From Nitrososphaerales archaeon (lineage in GTDB: Archaea; Thermoproteota; Nitrososphaeria; Nitrososphaerales; UBA57): a DNA stretch of 9,363 nt. Where the stretch lies: contig JAKUSK010000030.1 of the NCBI GenBank assembly GCA_022449325.1, positions 1-9,363 on the forward strand, given 5' to 3'. The notes below the pieces were generated by a model. It made no database searches. It was not told the DNA's origin and was given only the letters and a program-made list of their open reading frames with translations. Within the stretch, counting starts at the first letter, position 1. Each line of letters opens with the position of its first letter. Shown here piece by piece: positions 1-6,697 of this stretch. The position numbers and the translations under genes were made by a program.

Positions 1-36
1 CTAATAAGAATAAGACGAGTAATAAAATTGGATTTC

Positions 37-43
37 TTTTTTT
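37..43 (+). terminator. Possible T-run terminator for a rightward gene to the left
   Basis: Seven consecutive T residues lie on the plus strand just beyond the 3' end of the leftward cupin gene. Archaeal RNA polymerase commonly stops at such non-template T-runs without needing a hairpin. The run has the right polarity to end a transcript entering from the left edge, which would be convergent with the cupin gene. The upstream gene is not visible, so this is only a suggestion. Confidence 0.3.
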
Positions 44-55
44 CAAAATAAACTA

Positions 56-328
56 TCAACAAAATTTATAGTGTTTTTTACCGTCTTTTAGGATTTTCCA
101 GGTACATTTCATTCCTGATGTAAATATGACTAGGTCATTTTTATTTAATTTAACAGGGGATTGATTTTCAGGAGTAACAATTACTTCGCCTTCAAGAAAA
201 TAACAAGTTTCCTGAGTATCGTAACCCCACGGGAATTCGGAGATTTCTTTGGTCCAAATAGGCCAATCAAATACATTTAGTGATTTTAACCTAGATTTAT
301 CAGGAGAACTTTCAATCTTGATTTCCAT
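56..328 (-). CDS. Small cupin-domain protein (Cupin_3 / DUF861-like)
   Basis: This 90-residue protein is a single cupin beta-barrel of the Cupin_3 (DUF861) type, the family related to the cupin domains of EutQ and ureidoglycine aminohydrolase. Visible hallmarks are the WGY motif (residues 34-36), ETCYFLEGEV (40-49), the NDLVIFTSGM turn (64-73), CTW (75-77) and the terminal HYKF (86-89). The length is normal for a stand-alone member. The usual metal-binding histidines of cupin motif 1 are absent and H86 is the only histidine, so a classical metal-dependent catalytic role is doubtful. The substrate is unknown and no neighbour suggests one. It is divergent from the protease gene and probably has its own promoter, with a TATA-like box about 20 nt before the ATG implying a leaderless mRNA. 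The fold assignment is fairly secure; the function is open. Confidence 0.85.
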   Translation of the reverse strand: MEIKIESSPDKSRLKSLNVFDWPIWTKEISEFPWGYDTQETCYFLEGEVIVTPENQSPVKLNKNDLVIFTSGMKCTWKILKDGKKHYKFC

Positions 329-345
329 ATTATAAAATATTATTA

Positions 346-358
346 GTTATAATTAATT
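346..358 (-). promoter_or_regulatory. Putative TATA box for the cupin gene
   Basis: The minus strand reads TTAATTATAAC here, centred about 20-24 nt upstream of the cupin ATG. That spacing would place the transcription start at or next to the start codon, as expected of a leaderless archaeal mRNA. The region is very AT-rich, so the exact box is uncertain. Confidence 0.4.
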
Positions 359-396
359 ATTTCCACTAATGCTAACTAAATAATTTTTAATTTCAA

Positions 397-405
397 TTTA
401 TATAA
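397..405 (+). promoter_or_regulatory. Putative TATA box for the HtrA-like protease gene
   Basis: TTTATATAA on the plus strand is centred about 32 nt upstream of the ATG at 433. With the usual archaeal spacing of 24-28 nt, transcription would begin within a few bases of the ATG. No Shine-Dalgarno sequence precedes the ATG, which agrees with a leaderless or nearly leaderless transcript. Confidence 0.5.
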
Positions 406-432
406 TATTTCAGAGTATAAGCAATTATTATC

Positions 433-1551
433 ATGAGCAATAATTTAAAACTAGTTTCTTATTCATCTTTGGTTATTAGCAGTTTAACCTTAATTTTACT
501 AGTATATGCATTAGTAGTGAATCCATCAATTTTTCAAGGTCCTGAAGGACCTCAAGGACTCCAAGGAATACAAGGGATGCAAGGGCAAAATGGTCAAATA
601 GGAATACAAGGAGAACAAGGACCCGAAGGTCAAGAAGGAATGCCATCGAGTTATTACGCACAAAAAGTATACGAAGATAGTAAATCAGGAGTAGTATTCA
701 TTAGAGTTTATCAGCCAGATCAGGAAAGACATGTTGCGGTAGGATCAGGATTTATTTATGATTTAGAAGGTCATATTGTAACAAATAATCATGTAATAGA
801 AAATGGAAGTGACTTCGTCATAGTTTATTTTGATGGAAGCATGAGTAAAGGAGAAGTTATTGGAAAAGATAATCAAGGAGATTTAGCAGTAATTAAAACA
901 GAATTACCACCTTCTGTAAAAAAATTAGAACTAGAAAGTAAGATAACAATTGGGGAACAAGTATTTCCGATTGGAAGTCCTGCAGGTTTAGTAGGGTCTA
1001 TTACTGCAGGAGTAATAAGTCAAGCAAATAGAACAGTACGAAGTATGAACATATTGCCAATGATACAAACTGATGCGCCATTAAATCCAGGAAATTCAGG
1101 AGGTCCTTTGGTAAATTCTGACGGAAGAGTTGTTGGAATAAACACAATGGGTTATAGAGGAGATGAATTTGAAGCATTAGGATTTGCAATACCATCAAGC
1201 ATAGCAAAGATTATAATACCAAACTTGATTCAAAATGGATTTCATGAACATCCATTTATCGGCATTAGTGCAGAATTTTTAGATCCAATACAAATTGAAG
1301 GAAGAGGTTTGCCAGAAGATATTAAGTCAGGGGTAATTATCAATACAATCGTACCAGAGTCTGCTGCAGAAATTTATGGTTTAATGGAAGAAGACATGAT
1401 AATATCAATGGGAGGTTATTCATTAAGAGCAGAACACGACATAGCCTATATTTTACATCATCATTTCAGTCCAAATGAGCAGATAGAAATTGAGATAGTT
1501 CGCAATGGAGAAATCATAAATATAGACCTGACATTAGGTGTAAGACCTTAG
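433..1551 (+). CDS. htrA: Membrane-anchored HtrA/DegP-type serine protease with collagen-like stalk and PDZ domain
   Basis: This 372-residue protein is a trypsin-fold HtrA-family protease, expected to degrade or refold damaged proteins outside the cell membrane. Domain order: a short N-terminus with K6, one hydrophobic membrane segment (about 9-29), twelve Gly-X-Y triplets (36-71), the protease domain (about 75-265) and one C-terminal PDZ domain (about 274-372, beginning at the FIGI carboxylate-binding loop). The catalytic triad is complete: H120 in TNNHVIE, D150 in GDLAVIK, and S222 in NPGNSGGPL. The segment looks like an uncleaved signal anchor, which puts the protease on the outside. Having one PDZ domain rather than two resembles DegS/HtrA2-type members. 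The odd part is the collagen-like linker, not typical of HtrA proteins. The ATG at 433 is chosen because it sits just before the membrane segment. The gene stands alone between a divergent cupin gene and gatD, which has its own likely promoter. Confidence 0.93.
   Translation: MSNNLKLVSYSSLVISSLTLILLVYALVVNPSIFQGPEGPQGLQGIQGMQGQNGQIGIQGEQGPEGQEGMPSSYYAQKVYEDSKSGVVFIRVYQPDQERHVAVGSGFIYDLEGHIVTNNHVIENGSDFVIVYFDGSMSKGEVIGKDNQGDLAVIKTELPPSVKKLELESKITIGEQVFPIGSPAGLVGSITAGVISQANRTVRSMNILPMIQTDAPLNPGNSGGPLVNSDGRVVGINTMGYRGDEFEALGFAIPSSIAKIIIPNLIQNGFHEHPFIGISAEFLDPIQIEGRGLPEDIKSGVIINTIVPESAAEIYGLMEEDMIISMGGYSLRAEHDIAYILHHHFSPNEQIEIEIVRNGEIINIDLTLGVRP
538..645 (+). repeat. Collagen-like Gly-X-Y tract inside the protease gene
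   Basis: Twelve uninterrupted Gly-X-Y triplets (residues 36-71) are encoded by degenerate 9-bp units of the form CAAGGANNN. Gln fills the Y position in six triplets, and Pro occurs in only four of the twelve. This low-proline, Gln- and Glu-rich composition resembles microbial collagen-like stalks rather than animal collagen. The tract lies directly between the membrane segment and the protease domain. Confidence 0.9.
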
Positions 1552-1552
1552 A

Positions 1553-1576
1553 ATATTGGTAATATAGTTTTATTTT
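1553..1576 (+). terminator. Weak hairpin plus T-rich tract after the protease gene
   Basis: Two bases after the stop codon, ATATT and AATAT form a 5-bp inverted repeat around a GGT loop (1553-1565), followed by the T-rich AGTTTTATTTT. The stem is all A-T and would be weak. T-rich tracts alone can terminate archaeal transcription. The T-rich part overlaps the proposed gatD TATA region, so the two readings compete. Confidence 0.3.
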
Positions 1577-1579
1577 AAA
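1568..1579 (+). promoter_or_regulatory. Putative TATA box for gatD
   Basis: TTTTATTTTAAA lies about 27-38 nt upstream of the TTG start of gatD, in the 54-nt gap after the protease gene. Usual archaeal spacing would put transcription start within a few bases of the TTG, fitting the lack of a Shine-Dalgarno sequence there. Confidence is limited because the gap is generally AT-rich. Confidence 0.4.
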
Positions 1580-1605
1580 GAACATTGTTAGTTTATTGAG
1601 AATAA

Positions 1606-2913
1606 TTGTCAGAATTAAGCGGTTACAAGAATAAGCCATTAAAAATATTAAACGATGCAGGGATTAAAATTGGCGATTTTATAAAAATTGTTACAAAAAC
1701 AACAGAGTATTCAGGAAACATTCTTCCAAGATACGAATATTCAAATGAGGAATTCATCGTAATTAAAATGTCGAGTGGATATAATATTGGAATAGATTCG
1801 AATAGTATAACGAGTATAAAAAAAATAAAAAGTGGGGAGGAGCCAAAATTTAACCCCCCTACAAAACCAGACGTTAAAGAAACATTACCCAAAATCTCCA
1901 TACTAGGAACGGGAGGGACAATAGCTTCAAGGATTGACTATAAAACAGGTGCTGTAAATCCAGCCTTTTCAGCCGAAGAATTGTATTCCATAATACCTGA
2001 ACTATCTGATTATGCGAACATAAATACTGAATTAATTTCAAACATTGCAAGTGAACAAATGAATCCAGAAGATTGGAAAAATATGGCAGAGAAAGTAATA
2101 GAAAAAATCAGGGATGAAAATCAAGGAATAATAATTGGTCATGGAACAGATACTATGGCATATACATCTGCAGCTCTCAGTTTTGCATTAGTGAATTGTC
2201 CAATACCAGTAATTTTAACAGGTGCACAAAGATCAACCGATAGACCGTCATCTGACGCGTCTCTAAACATGATTTCGTCAGTAATTGTTGCATCTAAAAA
2301 TCAACTAAATGGGGTTTATTTGGCAATGCATTCCAGTATTGAGGATAATGAAGTATCAATTCATTGTGGAACAAGAGTAAGAAAAAACCATACATCGAGA
2401 AGAGATGCATTTCAATCAATTGGAATTGAACCCATAGCAATAGTAAATCAAGGAAATGTTACAATCAATAAGAAATTTAATGATAATAAAAATAAATTTG
2501 AGGTAAAAGTCAATTTTGATGAGAATGTTTCCTTGTTAAAATTTCATCCAGGATTTAATCCAAAAATTATAGATTCTATAGTTGATTCAAATGCAAAAGG
2601 AATAATACTAGAAGGTACAGGATTAGGACATGTTAATTCTAAATGTAATAGTGCAATTAAAAGAGCAATAGACAAAGGAATGTTTGTAGGAATGACTTCT
2701 CAATGTCTGAATGGAAGAATTAAAATGACAGTATATTCGGCAGGAAGAGATTTACTGAAACTTGGAGTAATACCATTAGAAGACATGTTACCTGAAACAG
2801 CATTAGTAAAATTAATGTGGGCATATGGAAATTACAAAGATGAAGAAATACAAAAGATAATGACAACAAATATAGCAGGAGAATTTACTGAAAGATCCAT
2901 TTTGGGAAGATAA
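1606..2913 (+). CDS. gatD: Glutamyl-tRNA(Gln) amidotransferase subunit D (asparaginase-like glutaminase)
   Basis: GatD is the glutaminase subunit of the archaeal GatDE complex. It hydrolyses glutamine and passes ammonia to GatE, which converts Glu-tRNA(Gln) to Gln-tRNA(Gln) in the cytoplasm. The 435-residue length is normal for the family. A small N-terminal beta-barrel domain (about 1-80) precedes an L-asparaginase fold with two subdomains. Both asparaginase signatures are intact: GTGGTIAS (101-108, nucleophile T105) and GHGTDT (178-183, T181 and D182), with K260 in RVRKNHTSRRDAF as the expected catalytic lysine. The N-terminal domain distinguishes it from plain L-asparaginase, and the gatE gene follows after 3 nt. 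Translation starts at a TTG; the next in-frame Met is residue 55, which would delete most of the N-terminal domain, so the TTG is preferred. Confidence 0.97.
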   Translation: MSELSGYKNKPLKILNDAGIKIGDFIKIVTKTTEYSGNILPRYEYSNEEFIVIKMSSGYNIGIDSNSITSIKKIKSGEEPKFNPPTKPDVKETLPKISILGTGGTIASRIDYKTGAVNPAFSAEELYSIIPELSDYANINTELISNIASEQMNPEDWKNMAEKVIEKIRDENQGIIIGHGTDTMAYTSAALSFALVNCPIPVILTGAQRSTDRPSSDASLNMISSVIVASKNQLNGVYLAMHSSIEDNEVSIHCGTRVRKNHTSRRDAFQSIGIEPIAIVNQGNVTINKKFNDNKNKFEVKVNFDENVSLLKFHPGFNPKIIDSIVDSNAKGIILEGTGLGHVNSKCNSAIKRAIDKGMFVGMTSQCLNGRIKMTVYSAGRDLLKLGVIPLEDMLPETALVKLMWAYGNYKDEEIQKIMTTNIAGEFTERSILGR

Positions 2914-2916
2914 GGG

Positions 2917-4791
2917 ATGGAAAATAAACAATATGAATTAAAAGTAGGTCTAGAAATACATCAACAATTAGCAAGTTCGACAAAATTATTCTGCAGATGT
3001 AATGGATTTCATAGCATAGGTGATGAGATATATTTTAATAGAATTTTACGTCCAACGCAAAGTGAGTTAGGAAAAACAGATCCTGCAGCATTATTTGAAT
3101 CAAGAAAAGCTAAGAAAATGAACTATATAGCAAATACTAATACAAGTTGCCTAGTTGAAGCAGATGAAGAACCTCCACACGAAATTAGTCAGGAAGCATT
3201 AGACATAGCATTAACAATATCATACCTATTGAATTCAGAGCCTGTAGACGAAATACATGTTATGAGAAAATTAGTCATAGATGGTTCGAATACAACGGGT
3301 TTTCAAAGAACAGTCATCATAGCAACAGGCGGAAAGTTACAAGTAGAAGATATATCAATACCAGTACTTGCGGTCAGTCTAGAAGAGGATGCGTCAAGAA
3401 TTATTGAAAAAAATGAAGATGAATCTACATATTCGTTAGACAGACTATCAATTCCATTAATAGAAATCACATTAGCCCCAATGAAATTTAAAAAAGAAGA
3501 AACAGAAAAAATTGCACTAACATTGGGAAGATTAATGCGAACAACAGGAAAAGTAGCAAGAGGAATTGGAACCATAAGACAAGATGTCAACATATCAATT
3601 GATGGAAAAAATATTATCGAAGTAAAAGGAGTTCAACAATTAGATATGCTTACAAGCATAATAGAATTTGAGAATGACAGACAAGAAAATCTTGTGAACA
3701 TCAAAAATGAATTATTAAAAAGAGGATTAAACAAAGATGATTTCTCAACAAAGTCTGTCGAAGTATCAAATATTTTTAGAAATACTGAATCAAAATTAAT
3801 TAAAAAAGTTATACAAAATAATGGAAAAGTAACTGCAATAAAAGCACAAAAATTTAATGAGTTAATTGGAAAAGAAAAACAAAAAGGAACCAGATTAGGT
3901 AGAGACATATCATCATTAGTTAAATTTTTTGGATATGGGGGAATATTTCATTCAGATGAATTACCAAATTATGGAATTACAGAAGATGAATGTAAGGAAA
4001 TCAACAATATATTAAATAATCAAAAAAATGATGCGTTCATAATTTTAACGGGAAAGAGCGACAATATGGAGATTGCTGTAAAGAGTATAGAAAACAGATT
4101 AAAACAGTGTTTAGTAGGAATACCTGCTGAAACACGAACGCCAACTGAAGAAGGGATGACAAATTTTATGAGGCCGAGGCCAGGATCTGCCAGAATGTAC
4201 CCTGAAACTGACATTATTCCAGTAAGAATAACTGATGAAAAGAGGTCACAGATAAAGAAATCTCTTCCAGAATCTTATGATCAGCAGATAAATAACTATA
4301 AACAAATTGGATTAAATGATAAACTGTCAATTCAAATTTTTGATTCTAAATATAAATCATTATTTGAAAAATTAGTCAAAGAGATTGATCTAACTCCTAA
4401 TTTTATTGCAGCTCAACTAACAGAAACACTGATAAATTTGAGTAGAAATGGTGTAGATATTTCAAAAATCAAGGATAGTGATTTAGAGTTGATATTTTTA
4501 GAAATACAAAGTGGAGTAATTGCTAAAGAATCATTTGAAGAGATTATTCAAAATATTTGCAATAATAAAATGAAATTAAATGATATAATTACGAAAATGA
4601 AAGATAATAAATTAAGTGATCAAGATATCGAGAAAATTATAAAGGAAATAATCATTCAGAAGAAAGACATCATTGAAGAGAAGGGTCAAGAATCATTTAG
4701 TATTTTAATGGGAGAAGCAATGAAGAAGCTTAGAGGAAAAGTGGATGGTAAAAAAGTAAGTGATAAGATACGTGAATTACTAGACAATTGA
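2917..4791 (+). CDS. gatE: Glutamyl-tRNA(Gln) amidotransferase subunit E
   Basis: GatE binds Glu-tRNA(Gln), activates the glutamate with ATP and amidates it with ammonia from GatD. It is the archaea-only homologue of bacterial GatB. The 624-residue protein has the catalytic cradle domain first (GLEIHQQL, 11-18, with E13 and H15; Cys pair C26/C28, possibly a zinc site; RPTQSELGKTDPAAL, 45-59). An insertion related to the AspRS GAD domain follows (about 285-400) and identifies GatE rather than GatB. The cradle resumes at RPRPGSARMYPETD (419-432), and a helical, lysine-rich GatB/YqeY-type tail for tRNA binding (about 445-624) closes the protein. It starts 3 nt after the gatD stop, so the two are surely co-transcribed; a weak purine-rich GGGAAG upstream may help initiation. 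Its stop lies 3 nt from the convergent guaA stop. Confidence 0.97.
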   Translation: MENKQYELKVGLEIHQQLASSTKLFCRCNGFHSIGDEIYFNRILRPTQSELGKTDPAALFESRKAKKMNYIANTNTSCLVEADEEPPHEISQEALDIALTISYLLNSEPVDEIHVMRKLVIDGSNTTGFQRTVIIATGGKLQVEDISIPVLAVSLEEDASRIIEKNEDESTYSLDRLSIPLIEITLAPMKFKKEETEKIALTLGRLMRTTGKVARGIGTIRQDVNISIDGKNIIEVKGVQQLDMLTSIIEFENDRQENLVNIKNELLKRGLNKDDFSTKSVEVSNIFRNTESKLIKKVIQNNGKVTAIKAQKFNELIGKEKQKGTRLGRDISSLVKFFGYGGIFHSDELPNYGITEDECKEINNILNNQKNDAFIILTGKSDNMEIAVKSIENRLKQCLVGIPAETRTPTEEGMTNFMRPRPGSARMYPETDIIPVRITDEKRSQIKKSLPESYDQQINNYKQIGLNDKLSIQIFDSKYKSLFEKLVKEIDLTPNFIAAQLTETLINLSRNGVDISKIKDSDLELIFLEIQSGVIAKESFEEIIQNICNNKMKLNDIITKMKDNKLSDQDIEKIIKEIIIQKKDIIEEKGQESFSILMGEAMKKLRGKVDGKKVSDKIRELLDN

Positions 4792-4794
4792 TTC

Positions 4795-6324
4795 TTATTG
4801 TGGTTCAATAGTGGAAGGAGGTTTACTTGATATTGCATAAGTCACCCAACTTACATTATCTACTTCATTTGTGATTCTACTACTTATTGTGTCCAGAACA
4901 TTGTATGGAATTTTTACCCAGTCGGCAGTCATTGCATCCGTAGATTCGACTATTCTTACAGTAACTATATAACCCATTTTACGACCATCGCCAAGAACTC
5001 CAACAGCTTTATCATCTCCAACCATAGCGAATGCTTGCCATACTTCATTGTAGAGATTAGATTTTTTCAATTCTTCCTCTACTATATCACTAGATTCCCG
5101 ACAAATAGAGAGTTTTTCATCAGTGAAATTACCAATTATTCGAACTGCCAGTCCAGGTCCAGGAAAGGGATGTCTTTCTAAAATCGCCTTAGGTAAATCA
5201 ATTATTCGAGCAACATTACGTACTTCGTCTTTGTATAATTCGCGAAATGGTTCTATTAGACCAAATTTAAGATTTTCAGGTAATCCTCCTACATTATGAT
5301 GAGTTTTTATAGTAACAGCAGGACCTTTGGTAGACGCACTCTCAATAACATCAGGATATAGCGTTCCTTGAGCAAGCCATTTAAATGAACCATTTTGTTT
5401 GCTAATCTCTTCAAAAACTTTGATAAATTCTTGGCCGATAAGCTTTCGACGTACTTCGGGATCAGTAACGTCATGAAGTAAATTAAGAAACCTATCAGAT
5501 TCATTATAAAATATAATTTTAATATTCATTTTTTCAAAGATATCAAGTACATTTTGAGCTTCATTTTTACGTAATAGGCCGTGGTCAACAAATACACAAG
5601 TCAGTTTATCTCCTATAGCTTTATGTAATAACAATGCAACGGTGGAGGAGTCAACGCCGCCACTTAAGGCACATAATACAGAATCGTCGCCTACTTGTGA
5701 TTTTATCTTAGAAATAGTTGTATCAATAAAAGAATCCATAGTCCAAAGACCCTTACATTCACATATTTCATAAAGAAAGTTTCTTAAAATTTTAGTTCCG
5801 TCAGCGGTATGAGTAACCTCAGGATGAAATTGTACTCCAAATAAAATATTTGAATTAATAGCTGCGTAAGGGGAATTCTCAGTTGTGGCAATTGCTGTAA
5901 AATTATCAGGAAGAGTCTCAGTAGCATCGCCATGACTCATCCAAACTTCTGTTTTAGAATCAATTCCAGTAAACAGTTTTTGATTTGAAGAAGTAGAGAG
6001 AGTTGCTTTTCCATATTCACGCTTATTGGTTCTTGCAATAGAACCGCCCATTTCATTAACAATGATTTGTAATCCATAACATATCCCAAGAATCGGGATG
6101 TTTAAATCAAATATTTTAGGATCAGGTTTAGGAGAATTTTCATCGTATACACTATTAGGACCACCTGTAAGTATAATTCCAGAAGGTTTCATGGATTGAA
6201 TTTCACTAGCAGGAGTGTCATAGGGAAGTAATTCAGCATAAACAGACAATTCTCGTATTCGACGAGTAATAAGATGCGAATATTGGCCGCCAAAATCAAG
6301 AACGACGATATTTTCTTTATTCAT
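4795..6324 (-). CDS. guaA: GMP synthase (glutamine-hydrolysing), single-chain
   Basis: GuaA converts XMP to GMP using ATP and glutamine, the last step of GMP synthesis. Numbered from the chosen ATG at 6324 (509 residues), the class I glutamine amidotransferase domain comes first, with C82 in GICYGLQ and H167/E169 in FHPEV. The ATP-pyrophosphatase domain follows, with the P-loop SGGVDSS (221-227), then the dimerisation domain ending in KPPSTIEPQ (usual ending KPPGTIEWE). The two functions are fused, whereas many euryarchaea encode them as separate subunits. An in-frame ATG at 6354 would add ten residues but overlap the upstream gene by 38 nt. The ATG at 6324 puts MNKEN directly before the conserved IVVLDFGGQY strand, so it is preferred. 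It overlaps the upstream gene by 8 nt (ATGAATAA), suggesting translational coupling. Confidence 0.97.
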   Translation of the reverse strand: MNKENIVVLDFGGQYSHLITRRIRELSVYAELLPYDTPASEIQSMKPSGIILTGGPNSVYDENSPKPDPKIFDLNIPILGICYGLQIIVNEMGGSIARTNKREYGKATLSTSSNQKLFTGIDSKTEVWMSHGDATETLPDNFTAIATTENSPYAAINSNILFGVQFHPEVTHTADGTKILRNFLYEICECKGLWTMDSFIDTTISKIKSQVGDDSVLCALSGGVDSSTVALLLHKAIGDKLTCVFVDHGLLRKNEAQNVLDIFEKMNIKIIFYNESDRFLNLLHDVTDPEVRRKLIGQEFIKVFEEISKQNGSFKWLAQGTLYPDVIESASTKGPAVTIKTHHNVGGLPENLKFGLIEPFRELYKDEVRNVARIIDLPKAILERHPFPGPGLAVRIIGNFTDEKLSICRESSDIVEEELKKSNLYNEVWQAFAMVGDDKAVGVLGDGRKMGYIVTVRIVESTDAMTADWVKIPYNVLDTISSRITNEVDNVSWVTYAISSKPPSTIEPQ

Positions 6325-6643
6325 TACTCTCACACTTGTGTCGTTCATCGCCATCAGTCACATATGCCCCCCATCTATCACCAATCTTGCGCATTTCTAT
6401 CTCAACGTGACATACATTACAAGATTTTCGATACGAATTAGAAGATGAAGATTCCTGATTAATCATATTATTGGATTGAGTTATAGCCTGAGCCGATTGA
6501 AAACTATTAGATTTTAATACAGAATTAACAACTGCAAGTGTATCTTGAAGATTATTTAATTCAATTTCCAGTTCATTAATTTTTCGTTCCAGCCATTCTT
6601 TTGTTTCTGCTGCTTTTTTTAAACCATCATCAGAATAACTCAT
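6317..6643 (-). CDS. Hypothetical coiled-coil protein with C-terminal Cys/His (zinc-binding-like) motif
   Basis: I do not recognise this 108-residue protein. Residues about 6-45 are charged, with Leu/Ile spacing typical of a coiled coil (LERKINELEIELNNL). Residues 46-72 are Ser/Asn/Gln-rich and probably disordered. The C-terminus holds CNVCH (C75, C78, H79) and RHKC (H102, C104), spaced like a small zinc ribbon or knuckle, with a short WGAY-containing hairpin (91-94) between. No membrane segment or signal peptide is visible. It probably has its own promoter and is followed directly by guaA with an 8-nt overlap, so the two are co-transcribed and their levels may be coupled. The neat overlap and clear domain layout favour a real gene. 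Self-association plus nucleic-acid or protein binding is a plausible but unproven role. Confidence 0.8.
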   Translation of the reverse strand: MSYSDDGLKKAAETKEWLERKINELEIELNNLQDTLAVVNSVLKSNSFQSAQAITQSNNMINQESSSSNSYRKSCNVCHVEIEMRKIGDRWGAYVTDGDERHKCESNE

Positions 6644-6667
6644 ACAACATAATATGATGAAAAGAAA

Positions 6668-6676
6668 CGTATAAGC
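6668..6676 (-). promoter_or_regulatory. Putative TATA box for the coiled-coil protein/guaA unit
   Basis: The minus strand reads GCTTATACG, centred about 29 nt upstream of the ATG at 6643. Transcription would begin about 3 nt before the ATG. The core CTTATA also occurs before the isocitrate dehydrogenase gene. A second AT-rich option, TTATAAAA, lies a few bases further upstream. Confidence 0.45.
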
Positions 6677-6697
6677 ATTTTATAATTAGAAATTGTA

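Noticed and set aside
1..51. Possible 3' end of a rightward gene: one plus-strand frame is open from the edge to a TAA at 49-51
   Set aside because: Only about 16 codons are visible, the sequence is low-complexity and matches nothing recognisable; the T-run at 37-43 hints at a rightward transcript but does not establish a gene.
538..645. CRISPR-like or mobile tandem repeat
   Set aside because: The 9-bp periodicity is fully explained by in-frame Gly-X-Y codons, without spacers or conserved palindromic repeats.
3303..4214. Several minus-strand open frames opposite gatE
   Set aside because: They mirror a strongly conserved gene, their predicted proteins are hydrophobic low-complexity sequence typical of antisense translation, and none has a supported start.
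6325..6354. Longer guaA start at the ATG ending at 6354
   Set aside because: It would add ten unconserved residues and lengthen the overlap with the upstream gene to 38 nt; the ATG at 6324 fits the family N-terminus better.
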